Positions 8,994 to 17,213 of a stretch of DNA of 64,000 bases are shown here, in pieces. Source of the DNA: Paenibacillus sp. JNUCC-31 (GTDB taxonomy: Bacteria; Bacillota; Bacilli; Paenibacillales; Paenibacillaceae); the NCBI RefSeq assembly GCF_014844075.1, contig NZ_CP062165.1:620001-684000 (forward strand). The letters run 5' to 3'. The notes beneath the pieces were generated by a model. The model did no database searches. It was not told where the DNA came from and worked only from the letters and a program-made list of their open reading frames with translations. A program made the position numbers and the translations under genes. The first letter of the stretch is position 1. Each line of letters opens with the position of its first letter.

Positions 8994-9854
8994 ATGAGTC
9001 AAGAACAACAGACGTTATTACAACAAAATATTACTTTCCACGGAGCAGGCGCGATGGCTGAAGCCATCGTGCGCGGTCTGATCTCCCGCCTGGTCGTTCG
9101 TCCTCAGGATATTACCATGCTGAACCGCAGCAACCAGAAACGTCAGGAGGAGCTCAGTACCCGATATGCTGTACATACCGGAACCGCAGCACAGTCTCTG
9201 GACCATCTTGCCGCTTCTCCGGTCATTGTACTCTGCATGAAACCGAAAGATGCCGCAGCAGCTTTGCGTGAACTGGGACCACTCCTGTCACCAGATCAAT
9301 TGATCGTCTCCGTCATTGCCGGTTTATCGATCCGTACGATGCAATCCTTGCTGGGCCGCAAACAGCCGATCGCCCGTACGATGCCGAATACATCCAGTAC
9401 CATCGGGCTTGGTGCAACCGGACTTGCCTTTTCTGCGGAAATTACGGATGAACAACGAAGTACAGTCATGACCATGTTTGAAGCCGTTGGAATCGTGACC
9501 ATCGTGCCTGAAGATAAACTCGAAGTGCTCACAGGTATTTCCGGAAGTGGTCCGGCTTATGTATACTATTTGATGGAGGCCATGATTGCCGCAGGTATTC
9601 GTGGCGGCTTGTCCAGCCAGCAATCCCGCGATCTGACTGTGCAAACCGTATTGGGCGCTTCACGAATGGTACAACAGACTGGATTGGAGCCGATGAAACT
9701 CCGTAGTGATGTGACCTCCCCGGGAGGTGCAACCCAGGCAGCACTGAAAACGCTGGATGAGGGAGATTTCTTTGAAAATGTAATTGCAGCCGTCAACCGC
9801 TGTGCAGAGCGCTCACGGGAGATGGGAGCTGCATTGGAAGGGGATTTAAAATGA
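8994..9854 (+). CDS. proI: Pyrroline-5-carboxylate reductase
   Basis: Last step of proline synthesis (P5C to proline, NAD(P)H). 286 aa. The N-terminal Rossmann fold is seen as ITFHGAGAMAEAIVRGL (GxGxMA variant, residues 13-30), and the C-terminal dimerisation part has the ProC signature in LRSDVTSPGGATQAALKTL. GGAGGAACG lies before the ATG. Its stop overlaps the start of mtnW by four bases, which implies translational coupling. I use proI by analogy with the T-box-controlled Bacillus gene; proC is equally acceptable. Confidence 0.93.
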   Translation: MSQEQQTLLQQNITFHGAGAMAEAIVRGLISRLVVRPQDITMLNRSNQKRQEELSTRYAVHTGTAAQSLDHLAASPVIVLCMKPKDAAAALRELGPLLSPDQLIVSVIAGLSIRTMQSLLGRKQPIARTMPNTSSTIGLGATGLAFSAEITDEQRSTVMTMFEAVGIVTIVPEDKLEVLTGISGSGPAYVYYLMEAMIAAGIRGGLSSQQSRDLTVQTVLGASRMVQQTGLEPMKLRSDVTSPGGATQAALKTLDEGDFFENVIAAVNRCAERSREMGAALEGDLK

Positions 9855-11074
9855 ACAATATGTGCACAGCCACATATCGTCTGCATGATGACCGTACAGA
9901 CTTCCGCAAGAAGGCAGAGTCCATTGCTGTCGGCATGACTGTTGGCAGTTGGACCGAATTGCCTCAGGCCAAACGCGAAGCGATGCAGAAACATTTGGGC
10001 GAAGTCATCAGCGTTGAGGTCCATGAAACTGAAGGCATGGCCCCAGGTGAGCGTTACGCCGATATTACCATTGGTTATCCTGATGTGAATTTCAGCCGTG
10101 ATATCCCTGCCCTGCTTGTGACAGTCTTTGGCAAAATCTCAATGGATGGACGCATCAAACTGACACGCCTTGGTTTCTCGGATGGTTTCCTTAGCGCGTT
10201 CCCTGGTCCCAAGTTTGGATTAAATGGAGTTCGTGATCTGCTCGGTGTACACGATCGTCCATTATTGATGAGTATCTTTAAATCCGTTATCGGACTGGAT
10301 GTAGATGAACTGCGGGAACAATTTATCCGTCAAGCTCTAGGTGGAGTAGACTTGATTAAGGACGATGAAATTCTGTTTGAGAACAAGCTGACCCCGATCG
10401 AAAAAAGAGTGGAGATCTGCATGAAAGCCGCCGAACAGGCACGTAGGGAGACGGGCAAGAAACTTCTTTATGCCGCGAATTTGACCGGACCTACATCACG
10501 TCTGAAACAGCAGGCTGAACGTGCGATAGGTGCAGGAGCAAACGCATTATTGTTCAATGTTTTGTCCTACGGATACGATGTGCTGCACGAACTTAGCAGT
10601 GATCCCGACATCAACGTGCCGATCATGGCTCACCCTGCGCTTGCAGGTGCACTGTATCCTTCACCACACTATGGTATCTCAGCTTCGGTTCTGCTCGGTC
10701 AGCTCATGCGACTTGCCGGAGCGGATCTGGTGCTCTTCCCTTCCCCTTACGGATCAGTCACGATGCCGAAGGAAGAAAATATGGCGATCACCGAACAATT
10801 ACTGTCATCGGATTTGCCTGTGAGAACCAGTATGCCCGTGCCTTCAGCAGGTATCCATCCAGGGCTTGTACCGATGATTCTGCGTGACTTTGGCACAGAT
10901 GTCATCGTGAATGCCGGTGGCGGGATTCATGGACATCCCATGGGGACCGAAGCAGGTGGACGTGCATTCCTGCAAGCCATTGAGGCTGCACAGCGCTCTA
11001 TCCTACTTGCAGATTATGCGGCAGAGCATCCAGAGCTGAAAAGCGCATTGGACCTGTGGGGTGGCGAACGATGA
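9851..11074 (+). CDS. mtnW: 2,3-diketo-5-methylthiopentyl-1-phosphate enolase (RuBisCO-like protein)
   Basis: Methionine salvage enolase acting on DK-MTP-1-P. The 407-aa protein has the RuBisCO large-chain fold: GVDLIKDDE around residue 165-173, whose Lys is the one carbamylated in the family, with the Asp/Glu metal ligands after it, and NAGGGIHGHPMG for phosphate binding near 355. The loop-6 lysine of true RuBisCO is not apparent, as expected for an RLP. The ATG overlaps the proI stop and has AAGGGG 7 nt upstream. It overlaps mtnX at its 3' end. Confidence 0.93.
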   Translation: MNNMCTATYRLHDDRTDFRKKAESIAVGMTVGSWTELPQAKREAMQKHLGEVISVEVHETEGMAPGERYADITIGYPDVNFSRDIPALLVTVFGKISMDGRIKLTRLGFSDGFLSAFPGPKFGLNGVRDLLGVHDRPLLMSIFKSVIGLDVDELREQFIRQALGGVDLIKDDEILFENKLTPIEKRVEICMKAAEQARRETGKKLLYAANLTGPTSRLKQQAERAIGAGANALLFNVLSYGYDVLHELSSDPDINVPIMAHPALAGALYPSPHYGISASVLLGQLMRLAGADLVLFPSPYGSVTMPKEENMAITEQLLSSDLPVRTSMPVPSAGIHPGLVPMILRDFGTDVIVNAGGGIHGHPMGTEAGGRAFLQAIEAAQRSILLADYAAEHPELKSALDLWGGER

Positions 11075-11748
11075 GAAGTGACAAAAAGACCGTTATTTTC
11101 TGTGATTTTGATGGCACCATTACCCTCTCGGATAACATTGTAGCGATTATGAAGCATTTCAAGCCCGAAGGTATTGAAGCGATTATGAACGATACGATTG
11201 AGCAAAAAATCTCCCTGCGTGAAGGTGTTGGAGCCATGTTCGCCCTGCTGCCTTCTTCGCAAAAAGATGAAATTGTGGAATTTGTGCTTGGACAAGCGGG
11301 GATTCGCGAAGGGTTCAGTGAATTTCTTGAATACGTTCGAAGCGAAGGCGTTGAATTCAATGTAACCAGTGGGGGAATGGACTTTTTTATCGAACCGTTA
11401 CTTGCACCATTTCATATTCCACAGGATCACGTTTATTGCAATGGAGCTGACTTCACGGGTGAATTCATCCAGATCGAATGGCCAAACCCCTGCCAGCCTC
11501 CTTGTGAGAACGGCTGCGGCATGTGCAAAACGACCGTTATCCGTACATTCCCGGAAGAGCAATATAATCGCATTCTCATTGGAGACAGTCTGACCGACTT
11601 TGAAGGTGCCAAGATTGCTGATCTCGTCTACTCCCGTTCCATTCTGACGGACAAATGCGTAGAGCTGGGAGTGAACCATGTGCCATTCGCGACCTTTTAC
11701 GATATTATGGAAGACATGAAACAGAAGCAAACACAAGGAGTGCTGTAA
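11071..11748 (+). CDS. mtnX: 2-hydroxy-3-keto-5-methylthiopentenyl-1-phosphate phosphatase
   Basis: HAD-superfamily phosphatase, the step after MtnW. 225 aa from the ATG at 11071. The HAD motif I is FCDFDGTIT (residues about 10-18), motif II is NVTSGGMDFF, and motif IV is LIGDSLTDFEGA. A cysteine cluster (CQPPCENGCGMCK) in the cap region is typical of MtnX. The start overlaps the mtnW stop (ATGA); an in-frame GTG at 11056 is less likely. mtnB begins 2 bp after its stop. Confidence 0.92.
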   Translation: MRSDKKTVIFCDFDGTITLSDNIVAIMKHFKPEGIEAIMNDTIEQKISLREGVGAMFALLPSSQKDEIVEFVLGQAGIREGFSEFLEYVRSEGVEFNVTSGGMDFFIEPLLAPFHIPQDHVYCNGADFTGEFIQIEWPNPCQPPCENGCGMCKTTVIRTFPEEQYNRILIGDSLTDFEGAKIADLVYSRSILTDKCVELGVNHVPFATFYDIMEDMKQKQTQGVL

Positions 11749-11750
11749 AG

Positions 11751-12404
11751 ATGGGTTTTGAAAAGATTACATTGGAACATAAACGCCAGGTCCTCGAAGA
11801 GCTGGCCGATATCAAAGCTCTATTTGCCAGCCGTAACTGGTTTCCTGGCACAAGTGGCAACCTGTCAATGCGTGTGGGCGACTACGATCCGGAGCAATTT
11901 TACTTTGCGGTCACAGCTTCAGGCAAAGACAAATCTCTCCGTACACCGGAAGATTTTCTGTTTGTGGACAAGCATGGTAAAGCCATTGAGACCACAACCC
12001 TGAAACCAAGCGCTGAAACGTTGATTCACTGCGAAATCTATCGTTTAACCGGGTGTGGTGCGGTGTTCCATGTTCATACCGTATTTAACAACCTGATCAG
12101 TGAGTTCTTTGGATCAGATGGCTATGTACCGATTCAAGGAATCGAGCTGATCAAGGCTTTCAACATCTGGGAAGAGAATGCGGAGATTCGTGTACCAGTT
12201 CTGCCTAACTTCGCGGATATTCCATCTATCGCTGAATTGGTGCCAGGTGTACTTGACGCCAAGGTGCCGGGTATTTTGCTGCGAAATCACGGCATCTATG
12301 CCTGGGGCAAGGATGCTTTTGAAGCGAAACGTCATCTCGAAGCGTTCGAATTCCTGTTCGAAGTGATGTACCGTCAACTTCTCCTGAATGGCGCTACGAA
12401 ATAA
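11751..12404 (+). CDS. mtnB: Methylthioribulose-1-phosphate dehydratase
   Basis: Class II aldolase/adducin-fold zinc enzyme that dehydrates MTRu-1-P to DK-MTP-1-P. 217 aa. Visible are WFPGTSGNLSMRV (residues about 25-37), ASGKDK, the zinc ligand pair in VFHVHTVFNN (about 104) and LLRNHGIYAWG (about 182). The ATG at 11751 is preceded by AAGGAGTG; upstream in-frame starts would overlap mtnX deeply and are rejected. It is the last gene of this transcript; mtnD (acireductone dioxygenase), its usual partner, is not next to it. Confidence 0.92.
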   Translation: MGFEKITLEHKRQVLEELADIKALFASRNWFPGTSGNLSMRVGDYDPEQFYFAVTASGKDKSLRTPEDFLFVDKHGKAIETTTLKPSAETLIHCEIYRLTGCGAVFHVHTVFNNLISEFFGSDGYVPIQGIELIKAFNIWEENAEIRVPVLPNFADIPSIAELVPGVLDAKVPGILLRNHGIYAWGKDAFEAKRHLEAFEFLFEVMYRQLLLNGATK

Positions 12405-12443
12405 GTAAGCATTGTAATCATTCATTCAAGAAACCAATGGAAT

Positions 12444-12497
12444 AAAACAAAAACACACCAGAGGCTGTAGACATGGCCCTTGGTGTGTTTTTGTTTT
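12444..12497. terminator. Bidirectional intrinsic terminator between mtnB and the membrane-protein operon
   Basis: A 17-bp perfect inverted repeat (12444-12460 / 12481-12497), A-rich on the left and T-rich on the right. It separates two convergent transcripts, so it can stop both. Confidence 0.85.
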
Positions 12498-12545
12498 GAA
12501 ATACTCGTTTTCAGTGATCGCTTGTGTAGCGTCGCTAAGGAAGCT

Positions 12546-13844
12546 CTACAGTCGATCATCCCGATCCTTGAACAAAAAGAGACTGTCTGCTCCCTCATCA
12601 TTCCGATGGATCGTATGGGTACCCGCTCCCCGGTGCTTGCCGAACAGCAGCTTGAGGCCGCCAAAAATGAGCAGCAAGGAAACAATGACGGTGTTCACAT
12701 ACGAACGAATCTCGTAGGTCATAAATATATTGGGGAACATCTCATTCAGCTGTGGAATAACCAACCGGATGACCAGATAATACAGACCCAACGCTGCAAT
12801 ACCGAATCCGATCAGTCGCTGGTGACGAGCCCAGTCCTTGAAAATGGGTTGATCAGTCAACGGTTCACGGCCGTAACGACTCGAACACTGGAGTCCGTCA
12901 AAGAAGCTGTAGAACCAGATCAACGGGATCATGAACAGGAATACCGACAATCGAAGCAGGTCTAGAATATAGATGCTGCCGAGAAACAGGAACATCAATT
13001 GCATGCCTCTTTTTTGCAGTCCCAGATACAGATGACCCGCACCCGGAAAAGCCGATAACAGTGTTGCTAGCACTTTACTGCGCCGTCCAGATGCTCTGCC
13101 CATCTCCAGTTCCTCGAACAATGTCCGATCCTGCAGTACCTCACCAGCCTGCTTGCGATGGACATGCTGGACCGCATCAAACATGCAGTACACCCAAATC
13201 ACAGGCAGAATGAGCAGGAACATCAGAAATACCGATTCATTCGTAATGGAAGCCACAAAGACCATCATGGCAAATGAACCAAAGAACGCCATCAGAAACG
13301 ATAGTCCGCGATGTAACAGTCCGAGGTGAAGATGACCCAGTCCAGGAACAAAGGAAAGTAAAATGGTGAAGAATCGTTCTCCCTCGCTACCTTTTCGATA
13401 CATAGGTTGACCATACCCACCCTCAGGAACATCATACTCACCGCCCTGATGCTGTATTCCCTCGTGGTCCATCTCCATCTGTCCCAGATCTCCTTCATGA
13501 CCAGCGTACGCTCCCTGATATGCGGCCCCCTGATGGGGACCACCGTAATGTGCGCCATATCCCCTGTAATGAGCTTCTCGGGCAGAAGGTGCACGGAGCA
13601 GAACGATAACGATGTCCAGCATGCTGATGCACCAGAAGAATATGGCCCCCAAGGCCCCAAGAATCATTAATTCTTTCTCACTCACCAGAATGGCCAGCAT
13701 AAACGAACCAACAGCTGTCCCAAAAAAGAGTAAAGGATAGATTACAGCTCTGGCGGGCCGACCCCAATACAGAAAACCCAGACCCGGTATCAGGTTTAAT
13801 AGAAATGCAAGTAATTTGTTACGATCTGATTGCACAGTCGTCAT
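12546..13844 (-). CDS. Polytopic membrane protein with three repeated TM2-like modules
   Basis: A 432-aa protein of unknown function. One module type occurs three times: LLAFLLNLIPGLGFLYWG (about residues 10-27), TILLSFVPGLGHLHLG (about 162-177) and ATLLSAFPGAGHLYLG (about 257-272). Each is followed by paired hydrophobic segments, then a more divergent C-terminal part. Between modules 1 and 2 is a soluble linker rich in Gly, Tyr, His and Gln (about 94-155). The pattern recalls TM2-domain proteins. It is the third gene of an ECF sigma/anti-sigma operon and so a possible sensor or target. Start is ATG 13844 or GTG 13835, the latter with better ribosome spacing. Confidence 0.7.
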   Translation of the reverse strand: MTTVQSDRNKLLAFLLNLIPGLGFLYWGRPARAVIYPLLFFGTAVGSFMLAILVSEKELMILGALGAIFFWCISMLDIVIVLLRAPSAREAHYRGYGAHYGGPHQGAAYQGAYAGHEGDLGQMEMDHEGIQHQGGEYDVPEGGYGQPMYRKGSEGERFFTILLSFVPGLGHLHLGLLHRGLSFLMAFFGSFAMMVFVASITNESVFLMFLLILPVIWVYCMFDAVQHVHRKQAGEVLQDRTLFEELEMGRASGRRSKVLATLLSAFPGAGHLYLGLQKRGMQLMFLFLGSIYILDLLRLSVFLFMIPLIWFYSFFDGLQCSSRYGREPLTDQPIFKDWARHQRLIGFGIAALGLYYLVIRLVIPQLNEMFPNIFMTYEIRSYVNTVIVSLLLIFGGLKLLFGKHRGAGTHTIHRNDEGADSLFLFKDRDDRL

Positions 13845-13872
13845 CCTTTCTTTTCAGGCAATGTGACTAAAT

Positions 13873-14334
13873 TTATGGTTTAGGTTTAAAGTGATCCAGC
13901 CAGGAAGTGGCTGCCTCCGTCCATTTTTCCGTGAAAGATCCCCTGTGGTCACCATCCTGGAACTTATGATAAGGCGCGACTTTGTCAAACACCCCAGAGG
14001 AGAGAAAGATTAGCGTCAGACAAGCCGCTACTGCATAATGAAACACTTTATGATTCAACCAGAGTCGGCTTCGTCCGGAACGCGATTTGCCCTTTGGCTT
14101 GGAGAATTGCATATCCGTAATTCGGTTCATGACTGAATCTGCAAAGCCTGCCGGGTCGTTCAGTTGGGGCAACTCTCGATGAATCCCTAGTGCTTCGAGA
14201 TAGTTGTCCATCGCATCCGGTACGTCCATTAATACCTGTTCCATACTATTTGCCTGGTTTGCAGTCATTCGGCCTTCGATATAATCAGTCCATTCCTGGA
14301 CAGTGTACTTGTCTTTATTCCTCACGCCACTCAT
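13873..14334 (-). CDS. Probable membrane-bound anti-sigma factor
   Basis: 153 aa from the ATG at 14334, which has GGAAGGAGG directly upstream. The N-terminal cytosolic part (about 100 aa, charged) is followed by one hydrophobic segment (HYAVAACLTLIFLSSGVF, about residues 101-118) and a short outer tail. No Cys-rich zinc motif is present, so it is not a classic zf-HC2 type. The call rests mainly on its position, overlapping the sigma gene by 20 bp, and its topology. Confidence 0.6.
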   Translation of the reverse strand: MSGVRNKDKYTVQEWTDYIEGRMTANQANSMEQVLMDVPDAMDNYLEALGIHRELPQLNDPAGFADSVMNRITDMQFSKPKGKSRSGRSRLWLNHKVFHYAVAACLTLIFLSSGVFDKVAPYHKFQDGDHRGSFTEKWTEAATSWLDHFKPKP

Positions 14335-14869
14335 CCTCCTTCCAATGATTTCGAATCCATTGCCGTGCACGATACAGCCGGGACTCCACGGTTTTCACTG
14401 CCACTTGTGCATCACTGGCGATCTGTTCATAATTTTTTTCGCTTAAGTAATACGCAGTAATAATATCTCTGTGTTGGGCAGGCAGCTGATTAATGCGTTC
14501 ACGAATCTTCTCCTGACGTTCTTCACGAACAAGACGGAGAAGTACATCTTCTTCATGTCCGGGCATGTTTATTATTTTCTCTTCTCCGCCCAGATCCTCA
14601 GCACTCCGTCTGCCCAACTTGCGTTTGGCATCGATTGCTTTGTGAAAGGCAATTCGGGTCAGCCATGTTTTGAAACCTTCAGATCGGTAATCGGGGAGAG
14701 ATTTAACCATTTGAATGAACGCCTCCTGCGCAGCATCCTGTGCATCCTGATCGTTCCGCAATACGGAATAGGCCACGTGATATACATGTTGGCTGTATTT
14801 TTCGATCAACAAACGCAGTTTGGATGTATCGCCTTGACGGATTTGTTCAATTAAGCGCGCTTCATCAAT
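14315..14869 (-). CDS. ECF sigma factor, apparent ATT start
   Basis: RNA polymerase sigma-70 family factor. Region 2 is seen in NDQDAQDAAQEAFIQMVKSL and region 4 in LPAQHRDIITAYYLSEKNYE followed by a helix-turn-helix. The first in-frame ATG/GTG/TTG (14815 or 14812, both TTG) would cut off the conserved N-terminus ARLIEQIRQGDTSKLRLLIE, which is in frame just upstream. The only start giving a complete factor is ATT at 14869, with AGGAGGGG at ideal spacing and a stop codon further up. That yields 184 aa, a normal ECF size. Next are the anti-sigma and the TM2-like membrane protein. Confidence 0.85.
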   Translation of the reverse strand: MDEARLIEQIRQGDTSKLRLLIEKYSQHVYHVAYSVLRNDQDAQDAAQEAFIQMVKSLPDYRSEGFKTWLTRIAFHKAIDAKRKLGRRSAEDLGGEEKIINMPGHEEDVLLRLVREERQEKIRERINQLPAQHRDIITAYYLSEKNYEQIASDAQVAVKTVESRLYRARQWIRNHWKEDEWREE

Positions 14870-14875
14870 GACTCT

Positions 14876-14883
14876 CCCCTCCT
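14876..14883 (-). promoter_or_regulatory. Strong ribosome binding site before an ATT start codon
   Basis: AGGAGGGG (14883-14876) lies 8 nt after the AGGAGG core from the ATT at 14869-14867. No ATG, GTG or TTG is in frame between it and the stop at about 14908-14906 except the two TTGs much further in. It decides the start of the ECF sigma factor. Confidence 0.6.
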
Positions 14884-15005
14884 CTCCACTACAATAGACG
14901 ACAACTTATTTGTTGACCCCTGCATATTCATTCAAATTTTTATAAAAAGATTGCTCATTGCCTGAAAAGATTAGCTTTCATGAACCTAAACGCCTCTATA
15001 ATCTA

Positions 15006-15038
15006 ACAAAAACAGGCGCAGAAATCTTCTGGCCTGTT
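15006..15038 (-). terminator. Intrinsic terminator after dnaD
   Basis: A 7-bp stem AACAGGC/GCCTGTT with a short T-rich tail on minus, 56 bp after the dnaD stop. Confidence 0.5.
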
Positions 15039-15093
15039 CTTGGTTTATTCTGAATTCAATTCATTGAACTTGCTGGTTAACCTGACATTAATC

Positions 15094-15816
15094 CTACCGT
15101 CCCCCGTTACGGAAACGTTGCGTATATGCCTTCGCATCCTGCACATTCTTCACGCGATTGCGGCTCCATTCGAGCAGAATCCGATCGATATAGCGGAAAT
15201 GTACTTTACCAGCAAACACTGCTTCCTTCAATGCCATAAGAATAAGTTCCTCTTGATAGCGATCCTGATCCAGCCAACTGGATATCGTCTCACATTCCAT
15301 TGGTGAGAGTGGACGGCCAAATTCTTTTTCAAAAATAGAGAACATGTTTCGTTCTTCCTCTTCTTTTTGAACACTGTTCGAATCCGGTCGCGATGCATTA
15401 CGGTCCAGCTGTTGCTGACGGGAAGCGTCCATATCTTCCGCTGTACAAACTGCCAGCTTGGCATACAATCCGTGCAGGTCGTAACGTTCATACTGAATAT
15501 CACGCTCTTCATCCCGATGTTCGTCAATGTGAATGTACCCTTCTCTCATAAGACGTTGCAGCATTCTTGCAATGCCTTCAGGAGCAAGACCCATGCGGGT
15601 AGCAAGCTCTTCAAGTGTTGGGAACTCATTGAATTCGACTTGCCGAAATCCAAACAATTGAATCAGCAGAAGTACCTCAGCATCACTTAACCCCAGCTGA
15701 TGGTAATAGCGCAGTAAAGCATATGGGAGCTGCGCTGTGCCTGCTGCCATACCGAAAGCTGCTCCATTCAACCAGGCTTTGGAGCCGGTCTCTTCCATAG
15801 ACTCACGGTTCAGCAT
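15094..15816 (-). CDS. dnaD: DnaD-domain DNA replication initiation protein
   Basis: 240 aa, same size as Bacillus DnaD. The N-terminal winged-helix part (residues 25-100: LPYALLRYYHQLGLSDAEVL) is followed by a C-terminal DnaB_2/DnaD domain (about 155-230: FEKEFGRPLSPMECETI and the YIDRILLEW motif with NRVKNVQDA). It helps load the replicative helicase during primosome assembly. The ATG shares one base with the asnS stop (TAATG), so it is translationally coupled to asnS, as in Bacillus. Confidence 0.93.
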   Translation of the reverse strand: MLNRESMEETGSKAWLNGAAFGMAAGTAQLPYALLRYYHQLGLSDAEVLLLIQLFGFRQVEFNEFPTLEELATRMGLAPEGIARMLQRLMREGYIHIDEHRDEERDIQYERYDLHGLYAKLAVCTAEDMDASRQQQLDRNASRPDSNSVQKEEEERNMFSIFEKEFGRPLSPMECETISSWLDQDRYQEELILMALKEAVFAGKVHFRYIDRILLEWSRNRVKNVQDAKAYTQRFRNGGR

Positions 15817-17117
15817 TAAGGATACAGACGGTAGAGCATACGTGGGAATGCAATGGTCTCACGTACGTGATCCAATCCACAGATCCAAGCTACCGTCCGC
15901 TCCAATCCCAGACCGAAGCCGGAGTGAGGAACCGATCCATATTTACGCAAGTCCAGATACCACTGATATGCCTCTTCTGACAATTGATGCTCATCAAAGC
16001 GCTGCTGCATCAGTTCCGGATCATCAATACGCTGGGAACCGCCAATGATCTCCCCGTATCCTTCTGGTGCGATCATGTCTGCACAAAGCACCACTTCAGG
16101 CCGATTAGGATCAGGTTTCATATAGAATGCCTTGATTCCAGCTGGATAATGTGTGATAAAGACCGGAGTTTCGTATTTCTCAGCAATCGCCGTTTCATGT
16201 GGGGCACCGAAGTCTTCTCCCCAAGGAATATCAAAACCTTGTCCATTCAGGAACTCAATCGCTTCATCATACGTAATACGCGGGAATGGAGCGACAATTT
16301 TCTCAAGCTTGGATACATCACGTCCGATGGACTCCAGTTCAGCACGGCAGTTGTTCAGAACCGTTTGAACCACGTGAGCAATAAACTTCTCTTGCACTCG
16401 CAAGCTTTCTTCGTGATCCACAAATGCCATCTCCGGCTCAATCATCCAGAACTCGATCAGGTGACGACGTGTTTTGGATTTCTCGGCACGGAACGTAGGA
16501 CCGAAGGAGTACACTTTGCCCAGCGCCATTGCTGCAGCTTCCATATACAACTGTCCACTTTGTGTCAGATAGGCATCTTCATCAAAGTATTTGATGTGGA
16601 ACAAGTTTGTTGTCCCTTCAGCAGATGAAGGTGTGAGGATTGGAGGATCAACCTGTGTAAATCCGTTACCATCAAAAAACTGCTGAACAGCACGGATAAT
16701 TTCCGCACGAATGACCATAATGGCACGTTGTTTCGTCGAACGCAGCCATAAGTGGCGATGATCCATCAGGAAGTCTACCCCATGTTCTTTAGGAGTGATC
16801 GGGTAATTTTCAGTAAGATGAATAATCTCTACACCAGTAACTGTCATCTCATAACCAGACGCGCTACGTGGCTCTTCGCGGATGATGCCTGTAACGTACA
16901 ATGAACTTTCTTGTGTCAAGCTTTTGGCAGCATTCCAGATATCTTCGCTGACTTCGCTCTTAACCACTACCCCTTGAATATATCCGGTTCCATCACGCAA
17001 TTGCAAAAATTGAATTTTGCCGCTGGAACGTTTGTTGTTAATCCAGGCGCCGATCTTAACGGTTTCGCCCACATGCTCATTCACATTACGAATTACACAA
17101 TCCGTACTCATGCCCAT
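15816..17117 (-). CDS. asnS: Asparaginyl-tRNA synthetase
   Basis: Class IIb synthetase, 433 aa (431 if it starts at the second ATG, 17111). OB-fold anticodon-binding domain at residues about 17-100 ([20 protein letters not shown]), then the catalytic core with motif 2 ([21 protein letters not shown], about 207-227) and motif 3 ([15 protein letters not shown], near 408). A terminator for ackA lies directly upstream, so asnS-dnaD probably has its own promoter in the 96-bp gap. No T-box is visible. Confidence 0.95.
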   Translation of the reverse strand: MGMSTDCVIRNVNEHVGETVKIGAWINNKRSSGKIQFLQLRDGTGYIQGVVVKSEVSEDIWNAAKSLTQESSLYVTGIIREEPRSASGYEMTVTGVEIIHLTENYPITPKEHGVDFLMDHRHLWLRSTKQRAIMVIRAEIIRAVQQFFDGNGFTQVDPPILTPSSAEGTTNLFHIKYFDEDAYLTQSGQLYMEAAAMALGKVYSFGPTFRAEKSKTRRHLIEFWMIEPEMAFVDHEESLRVQEKFIAHVVQTVLNNCRAELESIGRDVSKLEKIVAPFPRITYDEAIEFLNGQGFDIPWGEDFGAPHETAIAEKYETPVFITHYPAGIKAFYMKPDPNRPEVVLCADMIAPEGYGEIIGGSQRIDDPELMQQRFDEHQLSEEAYQWYLDLRKYGSVPHSGFGLGLERTVAWICGLDHVRETIAFPRMLYRLYP

Positions 17118-17142
17118 ATCTCTCCTCGGTATCCTGAATTTG

Positions 17143-17178
17143 AAAATGCAGCGGGCAGGCCTATGCCTGTCCCCTGCA
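17143..17178 (-). terminator. Intrinsic terminator after ackA
   Basis: GC-rich 14-bp stem with one or two mismatches (17147-17160 / 17165-17178, loop CTAT) followed on minus by TTTT. Confidence 0.7.
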
Positions 17179-17213
17179 CTTCCTTGTCACGCTATATTCA
17201 CTTTACAATTAGA

